Of a stretch of 64,000 nt of DNA, positions 24,968 to 37,235 are shown in pieces. The notes under the pieces are model-generated. The model searched no databases, was not told the DNA's origin, and saw only the letters and a program-made list of their open reading frames with translations. Where the stretch lies: assembly GCA_958496175.1 (NCBI GenBank), contig OY292275.1, positions 51,537,701 to 51,601,700 on the forward strand, read 5' to 3'. The DNA comes from Sisyra terminalis (taxonomy: Eukaryota; Arthropoda; Insecta; Neuroptera; Sisyridae). The position numbers were made by a program, and so were the translations under genes. How positions within the stretch are numbered: position 1 is the stretch's first letter; the number at the start of each line of letters is the position of its first letter.

Positions 24968-27900
24968 TCATAAAATTTCATCATCCTCGATATAGGTAAC
25001 TTCATTTTCAAACAACGATAAACCATTTTCCTGAATAGTTCCTCGTCTAGTTTTCCTAAACTTATTCAAACTGACTGGTTTATTTTTCCCTGTATACTGT
25101 CCGGCTTTTAATAAACGGCTTTTATTTTTCAAAATTTCCACTAACGATCCATTGAATTCTCCCACAGCGAACGGAGACACTGACCCAGTAATAACAAGAT
25201 GAAAGCCTCTGGCTGATTTATTGATATTTTCTCCAATTAAAATTTGAGGTGCTTTTGGGGGGCATTGGCCTAATAAATACATAAAAAAGCTTTCACATGG
25301 CCATCCCCAGAATCCAGTTTTACTAGTGATTGATTCCGCGAAGTATAACGGAGCCCGATGGTGATTACAAGCAAAAAATCCTAAAAAAAAAATTAAGGTT
25401 TTGATGAATCTTTTGATAAATTTGAACAAATAAAAAATACGTACTTTGCTCAGCCCAACATCCAGGTTGAGTTATACCACCATTCATGAAGTAATCTACA
25501 TGTCCTGATGTCTCCACTTTGCCTTGAATAAAGGCATTTGTATGCATTACATCAACAAATTCAGCATCACTAGGATCTAATTTACTATCTTTACTTACAA
25601 AAGTAAATAATGGCATGGCAGGATCTAATCCTTAAAGTTTATAATATTTTAATTTCATTCATGTTTTGTGTTTTTCATTTGCTATTTATAAGTTTTTAAT
25701 AACATAGTACCTGTTATTCGTGGGAGTTTATAAGGCCTCAAATTATTAGCTGCAAATCCAGCTACATGAGCACCCAAACTAAATCCGATAAGATGAATAT
25801 CTGTCGCATTTAATTCCAATATTTGATCTACTAATTGGGCTACACAAGTTCCAACATGTCGACTATTTACAACTGCCACAGGATAGCAAGGTGCTGGAGC
25901 CAATGCAGCCCAATCAACTGCAAATATATTATAGTCTCCTTTTTGGAAATACTCTGAAATAAGTAATCAATTAATTTAAGAAAACCAATGGATATATCTC
26001 TTTTTAAGACTAACATAAAAAAATACTTACGGTGCTTAATTTCTACTAATGCTCCTAAGAACATGTCCGAATTATAGCCGTGGATAATAATTTTGGTTGG
26101 TAAAGTCGGATCAAAGTTGGATTCCGTCAAATTCGTGGTGTTAGAGTCATCTATAATAACCAATTCTGGAATATCTATGTGTTGTTTTGTGTATAAAAAG
26201 AAATTGACTTCCGAATCCGGGCACGGCTTGTTTAAAATTAATATACATTTTCCAACTTTGAGGTATCCTTGTCGTCCTTGTTGTCGAAGTTCCACAACTT
26301 CTGCAGCCCGTATAGATAAAAATATTACTGAAATTTAAAATAAATGAGTGATTACATAAATTAAAAAACTACTAAATACTTAAAAGTTAAAATAGATCTG
26401 TGTTTTTCTTTGAAAATTGAACTTTGGTTAGGTATACCTAGGCTATAACAAAAATTAATAGAGAACATCTAAGACTAATTAACCATTGATTAAAAAGTGA
26501 CAAATAACTGAATGATAATTATTAGATTTTTACAAATGTAACAATCATTTCGAAACAAAAATATTTTGTATAATTTTATTGGTTTTTAGATTTGAGAAAA
26601 TTTAAATCATTTTTTTATTTTGGGTCTAGCGTGTCCCCAAAATACTTTGGTATAGGGAGACTCCATGGCTTTATGCTTGGCCTTCGTTTGGTTAGTAAAA
26701 TGGCTTTTATTTTTTTTCCAGGATAAATTTTAATTTTCTATTTTAAAAAAAATCAATTTATTCATCCTAATTTCTAATTTAGTTTATTGGTCACTATGTC
26801 GGTTCTCCAGAATGATACGGACAGTATCGTGCCATTTGAAAATAGGGATACTGGTCTATTGTTTCGGCAAGGGATGTCGTTTATATAGATTAAAATAGTA
26901 TTGGTAGTATAGTCTATTAGCATATAGTATTGGAGTACACCAACTTTTATCGTCTTTTAGTTAGACAATGCATTCGCCATTTGTACCCGAAAGTCCTAAA
27001 TTTCAGCATAAATAATTTATTTGAAATTAGAAGTGATAATAATATGTTTTGTCAATGGTTGTTGCTTATATATTTTAGACTAAATGAATAATAAAACCCT
27101 TGAGAATTAAAAGTGAAGACTGATTAATTATGATAAACGTTTTCCCCTTATATGGAAGTTTTGGTTTCGGCCGAAACTGAGACTTCTGCCGTAAAAAATA
27201 GTTTCGGTGGGACACTACAAACCATATAGTGAAAAACTTTAATAATATATCTATTAATTAATGTTTCTGTTTGGTTCAAGTAGAAGAAAAGTATTAAAAA
27301 AAGAGTATTAATAATTTTTAAAAATTAAAATTGGCAATTCTTTAGCAAATCAAAACAAGCAAATCAAATTAAGTTTTCTTTTAAGTTCATAATGCAGTCT
27401 AATTGCAACTTCCATTGATTGTAGAATTGCTCAAAATATTTATGTGCCACAGAAGAATAACGACCTTTATATCAAGAATCAGGTTCTATCCATAAAGGAA
27501 AAATGCAATAAATTTTGCGTTAAGAAATAATGAAAGTCGTCCTGTTATTTTATCATTTCAATTGGGTGTTGCAAGATTGTGCACTTGTAATTCTTTTTTT
27601 TTTTTTGAAACAGTATAATTCAGAAAAGGTTTGAGCTAGTTCCACTAGATCCTTTAAGAAATGATACTCAGTTTCTTATAAAAATTTCAAAAAACCTGTT
27701 GAGAAAATATTGTGAAATATTGATATTTTACATGTAAATTAGATTTCAGATAAGTGTTTGACTTAACAAGATTACGATTAAAATAATATTAAAAAATAAT
27801 TACCTGTAATCAATTAAGTAATTTATTACAATTTTCAATAATTTAACGCACACCCAATGATTTAAATTTATGTGCGAATAATCTTGAAATATAATTGTAG

Positions 27901-30900
27901 GCTTGTCTGATAAAAAGGGCAAAAGAACCTCTCTCTTAATTCAATAATATTTATTTATTTCTCATATAAATCAAGATTTAATTCAAATGCTTTACCAAAT
28001 GTTGTCAATGCTCACATAAATGTGTAGGCAATTTCAATTCAAATTTTTTTTTACAACAGTTAAAAAAATTAACAAATTAAACATTACGGTGTTGATTAAG
28101 TTTTCATTCAAGATAATGATTTATATAGTAATGTATGGTTTCATTTTGTAAGAAACAATTACAATTACCTACTAATTTATGAATTCAAGTCTTGTGTTTT
28201 GCATTTCCTTGGGCATTGTTTAAAAAAAAATAATAGGCTCGTGCAAAAATTCACCAAAGGAAGAGACATGTTTGCCTTATTTTTCATAAAAGGGGTACAC
28301 TTTTGCTTAGTTTCCATTCAATAATACGAATTCTGAAATGATATCATAATATTATGTGGAACATTTGCAAACGAATTTTTTTTTTTTGACATTAAGAAAG
28401 CATTAAATTCATTGAAATTATGAATGAATATTCTTGTAAACTCGAACGTGTTGATTGAATGATAAGCAAGTAGTGTTAAAATATATTTTATAGTATAAAG
28501 AAGGTTGGTGTTACGAATTTTGAAAACTAAGAAAATTCAGATTGTGCAAGATATTGTTAATAACACGAGATTAATGAGTACCCAAACTAATGGACTTAAT
28601 ATTTAAGTTTAAAAATAGAGAAGTATGAATATTAAGTATTATCTTTTTAACCTTTGGGCTATTATTTAATTTTTATTTAATAAAAGTCTAAAAATAAAGT
28701 TTTCTGCTTTAAAAGCAATGATATCTTAAGCCCAAAAAGCCACAGTATATTTAAAAAAAATGTATTTTTGTATATAAATTTCAACAGAGAAGTTCATTTG
28801 CAATGGATTTTTGATCTGTGATCAAAAAGTATTGTTTAAAACTATGTATATTTTCTATATAAATTTCTTGCGACTTTTCCTTTTAATTTAACATTCAAAA
28901 ACATTTGGATATCTAGTGATAAATTTTAGAAATTTTTTTTGGGCACTCCCTTAAGTGCTCTAATTTAAATATAGATCATTTAATATTTGTTATATATACA
29001 AGTAAAAATTCAGTCACGTAACTTTCACCTATTTTTTAAGAAATAATTTTTACATACAAATGTATTTTTTTAAATCCTAACTATTGTTACTCAACGTTTT
29101 GTGTTTAACAAATAATTTATGATTTTACTTTTAGATTAATAAATATTCATATAGCATAAAACAAATAATACTCAATTCAATTACAGTTTAAGGAGTAACG
29201 AAAGGGTTCATAAACTTTCAGGGGATCGTCTCTGATATTATAAAATATTATATGAAATAATTATTGGTTGAAGACATTTTTTGTTGTGTTATCACTTAAT
29301 AAATTAAGATTTGAAAACATTGTTCAAAAAAAAAACCCTCTACTTACAAATAAACAATTTTCAAATTTATTAAATGTTGAAGTTTAACAAAGCAATTAAA
29401 TTTAGATAATACCTATTCCATATTTATGTATAGAAAAACTAATAGGGATTAAAGGTTGAAAAATCGCAAATAACATTAATTTTATAGTTTATATTTTTTG
29501 TTACTTAAAAACGATTGAAAATATTTCATAGGTGAGGTTGGTTTCGATATTTTAAAAGAAATGAAAAAATCAGGTATATAACAAGCATGAGAAATTTGGT
29601 TCTATGAAGTTATAAATTCATCATTCCTCTAAATTTATCAATCCAATCAAAAACCCACTTTTTTGATTTGTATCAAAAATTTATATTTTTCTGTACCTAT
29701 AGTTTCTTAAGAAGGTATTTATATCTACATAAACTTATAAAGCATCTTCCGGCATAATATTTTTTCAAGGAAAGTTTTCCAAAATCATACCGTTTTAAAT
29801 ATGAAAATTTTTTTTTTCCAAATCTTAGAATTAAGAGACAAGTTCTTTTTTCTTTTTAATTATTTAGCAAAACAAATTTGGGCAACAATGTGGTCTCTTT
29901 GTATACTATTTTTCGACTATGTATGCATTTTTTTACTAATTCTTTTGATTATTTAATATATTTTAATTATTTCGTTCGATTTTTAGTGAAATAGTTTGAA
30001 TTTCTTAAATAAAAACAATTACATACTCTATAAATCGAGAAATTTTATTTTAAAACAGAAAAATAACTAAATTGACAAACAACAATGGAAAACATAAAGT
30101 ATACCAACTACTATCATATGATAGACTTAAAATTTTATATGAATATTTTAGAAGTGTTGCTGATTCATAAAAGCCAAGACCATGTTTTACTATTTCCTTT
30201 GATTATTTATAAGATATTTATTCAACAAAAAATTGTTAAATCTTGTTTAATTTAAAAATGTTGTTTAAAAAGTTAAAGTTGTAATAAAATAAATGTTTAA
30301 GGATTGCTATTATAATTAGAGGTATGATTATTGTTAATTGTTACATTCCTTAATATTTTAATTTGTAAATATTGTTCTTGTTGTACAAAAAACCTGAAGA
30401 AGCTATTAACTATAGCGAAACATCGTAATATTGCAGTTGATTTTTTCATGATCCATTCATGATATAAGTATTTTATTTATATCGTTCGATTTCTTAGTGA
30501 AGTGGGATAAATTGTTTAAATAATGAAAATTATTTACATAATGGATAAAAAACTTATAATTTTAAAAAAAAAATTATTAAATAGAAAAACAACAATAGAA
30601 AACACAAAGTAAATAAATCAACGATTATCATATGATCGACTTGAAATTTTACATAAATGTTTCTGAGGTATTACTGATTCATAAAAGCCAAGAAAAAAAA
30701 ATCATTATTTTGAAAAGAATAAGTAAAAACTACCCTCAGTAACGAAAAAAAATGGAGTTTTAATCACTAGAAAGATTACTGCCACAATTATTCCTTCGTG
30801 ACAATGGTCAGAGAAATGTGTCTTGTTATATTGTGAAGTTGGACTAATCAAATAAAATAAAAAGTTTAGAAATATAGAAAAAAAAAATCATCAGATGACA

Positions 30901-32262
30901 CTTGAAGGTTTCGAAAAACATTAAAACCAAACAATTTTTTCAAAAATAAATATGAACAAACCTAACTTTGGAGCAAAATAAAACTTATCCAAATGAGATC
31001 CATTGTTTGTTTTATCCTTTTTCTTCAGTTTACGGCTCATGCCCCATTTAAAACTACCAAATCTGGTAAAATTGCATTTTTATTTCTGTTTTTTGATTTG
31101 ATTCGCGAATAAATCGCCCAAGTTAATGTTAATAGCGTAATGGCTTACGTATCTGACATTCTGATACTCCTAATTAAAAAAAAAAAGAAAAATCGGTCCA
31201 TAATGGAAATTTAGCCACAAAAGATAAAATTTTTCCATAAATTTACAAAAACTTAACAAAAAATCGTTAAACGAAAAAAAAATGGAATTTTAATCAGTAG
31301 ACAGATTTCTGGCACAATTATTCCTTCGTGGCAATGGTAAGAGGAATGTGTTTTATTTTGTAAAGTTGGAATAATGTTTGTTAGGGACCTTGCGGGTTCA
31401 ATTCCTACCAAACAAAATAAAAAGTTTAAAAAAATAGAAAAAAAATCACTCGACGACACCTGAAGATTTCGAAAAACGTTAAAACCAAACAATTTTTTTA
31501 AAAATAAATATGAACAAACCTAACTTTGAGGCAAAATTAAACCAAAACAAAACTTATCCAATTGAGGATTCGTTGTTTATTTTATACTTTTTCTTCAGTT
31601 TTCGGCTCATGTTCCATTTAGAACCATCAAATCTGGTAAAATTGCATTTTTATCCTGTTTTTGATTTTATTCGCGAATAAATCGGTCTATAATGGAAATT
31701 TAGCAACAAAAGAGAAAATTTTATCATGAGTTTACAAAAAATTGCTAATAGGATAAAAAACAAAGAAAAAAATGCATCGTTGCAAGATGTGACTGTCTTA
31801 AAAGAGACAGGAGCCCAGTTTTCAAATTAAAGAGGGAACTATGTTGAATGTTATTATTTGATTGTTGTATCATTCTAATGGTAGATAATATTGTTAAGAA
31901 ATTAAATTAGAAAATGTGAAAAAAAATTAAAATTAATTTAAAATTAAGAAAGCGATGAATGACTTGAAAAAAAAGTGTTGAAAATTTAAAACGTACTTAC
32001 TCGCCAGTAAAATGTAACAAATCAGTGTTAAACCGTTAACAACAATGAAAGAACTTTTTCTGCAGCAGGCGCTTGCCATATTAGTTGGGCCGCGAACATC
32101 AGACAAACCATATTGTGGATAGGAACTAGGTCCCGTTGCACTTTTTAGCGAGTCCACTTGTGCATAACAATTAATTGAAAAATGACTTCTGTCCGATGTT
32201 ATCTGATCGATATGAGAAGAATTTGTCACAGAAACTCTATGTTCATCGAATGCGATCGTCAT
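24968..32262 (-). CDS. Pancreatic-type lipase A
   Basis: Five exons on the minus strand: 32262-32001, 26327-26031, 25953-25711, 25630-25445, 25380-24968, encoding 466 aa. All junctions are GT/AG and all introns are phase 1. Family features: oxyanion HGY at 170-172, GFSLG with Ser245, GLDPA with Asp270, C-N-H with His336, and a C-terminal SARGF...SPFAVGEF block, so the triad is complete. The lid between Cys325 and Cys334 is 8 residues, as in phospholipase A1-like and many insect midgut lipases. Expected activity is hydrolysis of acylglycerol or phospholipid esters outside the cell or at a membrane. The C-terminal 50 residues (basic, then acidic ENEVTYIEDDEIL) extend past the usual family end. 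Exons 2-5 are secure; exon 1 is joined across a 5.7-kb intron by phase and by continuity of its hydrophobic segment. AATAAA for the minus strand lies at 24912-24907. Confidence 0.85.
29970..30695. repeat. Direct repeat pair flanking an unrelated 290-bp insert
   Basis: Segments about 29970-30185 and 30480-30695 are similar, both starting TTCGATTT.TTAGTGAA and ending CTGATTCATAAAAGCCAAGA, with ATCATATGAT in the middle (spacing about 510 bp). The 30190-30479 DNA between them contains the hairpin motif CCTGAAGAAGCTAT..ATAGCGAAAC at 30393-30421. Confidence 0.7.
30740..31730 (+). repeat. Direct duplication of about 500 bp with SINE-like promoter in copy 2
   Basis: Copy 1 (about 30740-31230) and copy 2 (about 31265-31730) share ACAATTATTCCTTCGTG, AAAACCAAACAATTTTTT, TCAGTTT.CGGCTCATG and GATT..ATTCGCGAATAAATCG. 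Copy 2 holds a Pol III B box, GGTTCAATTCC at about 31395-31405 (11 of 11 to consensus), with an A-box-like TGGCAATGGTAAG about 55 bases upstream near 31339. Copy 1 lacks the B-box segment by a deletion of about 28 bp. The A-rich stretch after the B box fits a SINE tail. Confidence 0.65.
32001..32262 (-). CDS. Distal first exon of lipase A (signal anchor)
   Basis: The frame opens at 32262 directly after an in-frame TAA and runs 87 codons to a GTAAGT donor (31995-32000) in phase 1, the phase needed by the TTTCAG acceptor before 26327. It ends in VVNGLTLICYILLA and the next exon continues IIFLSIRAAE, making one hydrophobic segment of about 25 residues. Starting at Met1 gives a 61-residue soluble N-terminus before it, hence a type II membrane anchor. 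Starting at Met62 (ATG at 32079-32077, A at -3 and G at +4) gives an ordinary signal peptide and a 405-aa protein. The sequence does not decide between them. Confidence 0.65.
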
Positions 32263-32399
32263 TTAAATATTCTTTTCAAATTTTCTCATTCTATTTTTCC
32301 ATATAACCATATTAAGTCACCCAGGTCGTACAACAACTTCCTCCACAACAATGCAATCAATTTTCGGCCATTTAAAATTCATTTTCAATCTTAAAACTG

Positions 32400-33780
32400 A
32401 AATAAAATATTATATGTAAACAAATTTAAAGTGAAAATAAATAGAAATTTAAAAAGCAAAATTTCTTTTATGATTATGGTTAAATGGCATTTTCTCTATG
32501 GTTAAATTGATGAAGGATGCATATTGTCCATTATGCTGACCGGTTAAAATTCAATTGACATGAAAAAGATTTTAGGCTCTGTTAAAGATTCAGAGAAATA
32601 GGTAATAATGTAAAACAACATTGATTGTTTTCAAATTAACATTATGCGTTAAGTATTGTATAACTGTATTACATACTATTTTCATAGTTGACTGCTTTGA
32701 ACATTTAACTATTGATTAAAGTCACAACAATTACATTATATACTTATTGCAATACTTGATTTACACAATGTTAAAAACTTCACGATTAAAAATTATTATT
32801 ACTGTTTTTTTTTTTCAACTGAAAAATTAAAAGCACTGATTAGGTTTGGATTTTCCTTGCAAAATGCAAGTAATTGAATTGATGCACATTTTGTCATCGT
32901 TTTGAAGTCAATTTCAGTTATTGTTTTGTAATATTAGTGTAAAACCATGGTAACATTTTATTACATGAAGAAAAGCCAGTAATTGAAAAATCTATTTTGC
33001 GTTTATCAATAAATATTACACTAGAATTTAATAACTAAATTTTGTTTAATGTAAATACATGAAACAATTCTTAAATAGCCAAAGGTTATCATTTTTTCTT
33101 CAATTTTTTTTCTTTTTTAAGTAAACTATAGTTGTTTAAACATGACTGATCATTTTGCGACTGTCGGTCCATTTAAATTTGCATAATTAGTTTTATTAGT
33201 TTTAATTAGGTCTTATATTTCGTCGGTTTTCGACAAAAGATTCACAAGTCAAAAATGAACGATTTTAGTAAAACCGTATCGATTTTTTAGTTAAAAAAAA
33301 TTTGTCTCTGCTTTTTTATTTAAAAAGAAATCACAAATTTTATTTTTAATAATAAAAATAGCGTTTTTAATCAAAAATGTCATTATTCTTTAAATAGTCA
33401 ATCATCGTCTAGTTGTGTCATTTTTATTATTCAGTTTAAACTTATTATTTATAACCAAGTGAGAAATAAGAAACAAAAGTTTATATTTGTTAATTCAAAA
33501 TAGGTACTTTTTGGAATCTAAGTACACAATTCAAAAACTTATAGGATAACTTAACACTTAGGAAAAGAAAATTTTTGTTGCATGAATATTAACAATTAAC
33601 AATAAGTAGGTATAGAAATTATTGATGAAGTGTTATTTAAGTCGTATGACTTAATTATCTTTGATAATTTCATAGTATGTTCCAACAGCAACTATAGGAC
33701 CTTTGTCAGGTTGGTTTTCCGCGAAAATTAAACTTATCAATGAAATTAACAAATTTTCCAATGAATTAGTCTATTTTTAA
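32400..33780. other. Intergenic DNA upstream of lipase A
   Basis: Should hold the lipase A promoter on the minus strand just above 32262. No TATA box could be fixed because the DNA is A+T rich throughout. No gene seen. Confidence 0.4.
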
Positions 33781-33786
33781 GCTAAT

Positions 33787-34146
33787 ACTACGAATCTAAC
33801 GGTGTTACGATTTGAAGGCTGAAGGCGGATTCTTTTTTGAATTGATAAAATAAATTGATAAAATGATAAGAACGAATAAAATTTTTCGATATCGCCCCTG
33901 GACCCCATATGAATAGTTTTTAAGCACAAAAAAATCGGTGGAACCTCGATTGTTAACAATTACCTCTGTTTTGTAAACCTAGAGAAATTCCTCTAAAAAG
34001 GAAAAAAAAGTTTCATTTTAAGTCTCGAAATCTCATAAACTAAACGTTTTATCGAGAAAAATTATTCTTTATTTTAATTTTATATCGTAGGGATCTATAA
34101 GAATCCACCTTCAACCTTCAAATCCTAGCACCGTAAAAACCGTAGT
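33787..34146. mobile_element. Foldback element with diverged arms
   Basis: The left arm from 33787 (ACTACGAATCTAACGGTG then GATTTGAAGGCTGAAGG) is the imperfect reverse complement of the right arm ending at 34146 (CCTTCAACCTTCAAATC then CACCGTAAAAACCGTAG). About 360 bp, non-coding. Arms of at least 50 bp are clear; the centre has decayed. Confidence 0.65.
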
Positions 34147-34149
34147 TTT

Positions 34150-36050
34150 TCCATATTTAACGTTAATTAACCAGTCCAAATAGTATATTTAATTAAAAAA
34201 TATTTGAGTTCAGCGGATAGACCATTATATTAATATTGGAACAATTTATTGTTAAAAATTTAAAGAAACAAATGATTTACTTCAAAATATGCCGTTTTTG
34301 CATAAAATCAACAAAGTTTCTTTCATCATTGTAGTAAAATAATTAAAGATGTGTCAGTATTCTTGAAAAGAAGTAAGTAATGCTAACAGCGAAATTTAAA
34401 GAATGATATGAGTGCAATTTAGCGCTAACTAAATAAAATTTCTATATGGTATTATGCGCAATAAAAGAAAATCCCTTTTCAAATTTTATAACACAAGACA
34501 TCTCAAAATTGTTGATTTTCGAAACCCGGCGAATTTATTTGGGTTGAGTTTATGCATTTTGGTGTCATCAGATTATATTTTTTAGTCACCTTGTTATATC
34601 ATAATTTTGGGTACCTACTGCAAAAAACTAATTAGTAGATAGGAATCAAAAATTTAAGAATAAAAGAATAATGAGTATACAAAAAAAAATCTCATGTTAA
34701 TAATTAACGTCTCTAATAGAAAAGTATTGGGAGAGTATCTATGTCTAGTTGTAGAAAATTTGAATATGGCATCGACAATAATAGTGGAAAACTGGAAAAA
34801 CTATAAAAAAATGAAATTCAGGGAAACATGGCATTTTTGTCAAAAAATATAATTGAAAAAAATGCATTGGAATTATTTTAATAATTAAAAAATATTTAAA
34901 CCAAAGTATTTTATTGAAAATGAAAACGATTTCATAAAAGAACAATGAATCGAAAAATTTAGAATATGTAGTGGAAGAAATTCAAAGAGATATTGTTCTT
35001 ATTTTTATTTTATCTTATTTTTAATTAAAAATTATGATGACTCTTATTTTTTATATTCAATAGCTATAAATGAATTTGGTTCACTATTATTTCGCGTAAT
35101 ATTTCATTAATAAACAGTAAAAACAATTTCAAATTCGTTTTTCCTATGAATTAAAATCTGCTAACCTGCTCGTTTATTTGATACACCTACCTAAGTAATT
35201 AGTATCAGCGTAAAAAAATAGCTTCTTTTTTTAAATTTTTCCATTAATTTTTTCAAAATTGAAAAAATCTTAAGCCAAACTTTGTTTTATTTTTACCCTG
35301 ATTTAGTAGTATTGTTATTTGAATACCGGTTTATTTACTCATAGGTAGATAAACCATACCCTTATGATAGCTATTTATTAATAATAATGTTTCTATTAGA
35401 TCCCTTCCGTTTCTCTATCCTCTGGATAAAATTTTATCTGGAAGACAAATTTTACCCTCTAAATGTTAAAATGTCAGCCGTAAGTATAACTAATGATTAT
35501 TTTAATGTTACTGAAAAAAATATTTAACAACGGTCGTAAACTATCTAAATAGGATATAATCATAAAACTTGTATGTCGCTATATGGTCTGGCATTCCTAT
35601 ACGTATATGTGACAAATCAATTTGTCATCAGTCAACCATTACAATGGACATTGGCAGAATTTTTTTTAGGTGATGATAATATTTTAAATGAAATTTATAT
35701 ATTATATGAAAAAAATGGAGATTAAAAGAAAAATATATAGAAAATTATTATTTAGGAATAGAATCTTCAGGGGGATTACTATTGAGTTTACCTCTATACC
35801 TAATATTTGTCACTACACATGTAGTATGCCAACTACAGTCATCATTAATTGCTACTAGGGATTAGTAAAAGTTAAAATTTATAGTATATAGCCGCTAGTG
35901 GGGCGCTAGTAAGGTGCTTGCTTAGGACATTCACGATATCTAATCCGCCCCTGGTTTATCCGTTTGCTATAGTCTATCATTATATTTCATTCTAATAACC
36001 TGAACAAAAAATGCTAAAATTAAGTATTTATTGTCCAGTTGTGGTTGACT
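34150..36050. other. Intergenic DNA, no gene seen
   Basis: No gene-like frame or repeat boundary was recognised. A small GC-richer patch at about 35890-35960 (GCCGCTAGTGGGGCGCTAG) may be a repeat remnant. Confidence 0.4.
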
Positions 36051-36058
36051 GCTTAAAC

Positions 36059-36462
36059 CAGGGGTGCCAAACTCGGGGCCCAAAATGAACATTATAGCGG
36101 CCCCCATATCCGATGCCAAATAAAGATAAAATAGAAATGTGAATTAGAAACGAAACCAGCATAAATTTTTTTAATATTTATAGCTATGAACTATACTAAA
36201 CTATTAATAACGTTCACATTGGGTTAATTTTGAAAGTAGTCTCGGCCAATAAAATTTCTCCCGAAATTGGAAAGATAATACCAGAGAAGAGATACCATGT
36301 ATCACGACGTAAGCAATAATTTAACTTCATAAAATGTTTATTACAATATACTATTCAAAATAAAAATATTTGTTTCTATGAACATTATTTTTTTTTTACG
36401 GCCTCCCTAAAGTTAAGTACTGTTTATTTGGCCCAAGTAAGCTTTTGAGTTTAACTCCCCTG
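36059..36462. mobile_element. Short non-autonomous hAT element, copy 1
   Basis: Left end CAGGGGTGCCAAACTCGGGG and right end GAGTTTAACTCCCCTG form imperfect terminal inverted repeats. The interior (ATTAATAACGTTCAC.TTGG and GAAAGTAGTCT) matches the copy at 49800-50194. The flanking 8-mers GCTTAAAC and GTTGAAGC match at only 5 of 8 positions, so the target duplication has decayed. Confidence 0.8.
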
Positions 36463-37235
36463 GTTGAAGCTCTAACTAAAGCTCATTACGAATCATGGAG
36501 AAAATGAATAAATATAAATTATTTTGGACTAATTAGAAAATTCTACGAAAAATCAAATCTAGTGGAAACTGGATATAAGGAACATAAACATATGTATATT
36601 TTTTAACAGGTTAACAGTAATTAGATTTGCCCTATTTTTTTTAAATAAATCATTATTTTTGTAAGGTAATGAAATTGATGTAAAAAGCTTATTATTTAAT
36701 CTTAAATTAAACTTATTAAAATAATAAAGCTGTTTTAAAACTTATACTGCTATATCATCTAAAGTGATTGCAGAGTTTATCAATTACAGGAATTAGTTTT
36801 ATAGTTTTACACTGAAAATATCAATATGGAAAGATAAACCGTAGAATTAAATATGTATGTACATTGTAGGTACATAAAATATTTCTATAATTTTCAAAAG
36901 GTGAATATTTAATAAAACCCCATAATATTCTTATTTATAGAATAACGTTTAATTCAATCAATTAATTCAGTCAATGTAAAACAAATAACAATTATTTTTC
37001 ACTTCTATACTTATCATACTTAAACATTATTAAATAACAAATATGATAGTATTAGATAGAGTTCAGAAGGATTCCGGATAAAATTTATATTTTTACTCTT
37101 TAGGTTAACACTTCGAAAATATTTACTAGTATTCTTTATAGATATTATAACAAAATCACAATTGGTTAAAATTAATTATCTTTTGTACACTTAATAATTA
37201 TAAATAAATTAACAACGTTTATTTACATCAAATGT

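Larger units (their letters stand above)
26328..32000 (-). other. 5.7-kb first intron of lipase A
   Basis: Between the GTAAGT donor at 32000 and the TTTCAG acceptor at 26328. It is A+T rich and contains a pair of direct duplications (29970-30695 and 30740-31730) described separately. A motif AGTTTTGGTTTCGGCCGAAA near 27157 is unusually GC-rich for the region. No other exon was recognised. Confidence 0.6.

Noticed and set aside
26093..26338. An 81-codon plus-strand frame
   Set aside because: It is antisense to lipase A exon 2, whose frame carries the HGY oxyanion motif and correct splice sites.
31945..32262. The 32-kb minus-strand exon as the N-terminus of a tetraspanin-like protein
   Set aside because: A cysteine pair before one hydrophobic segment is suggestive, but no large loop or CCG motif follows, and phase and hydrophobic continuity fit lipase A better.
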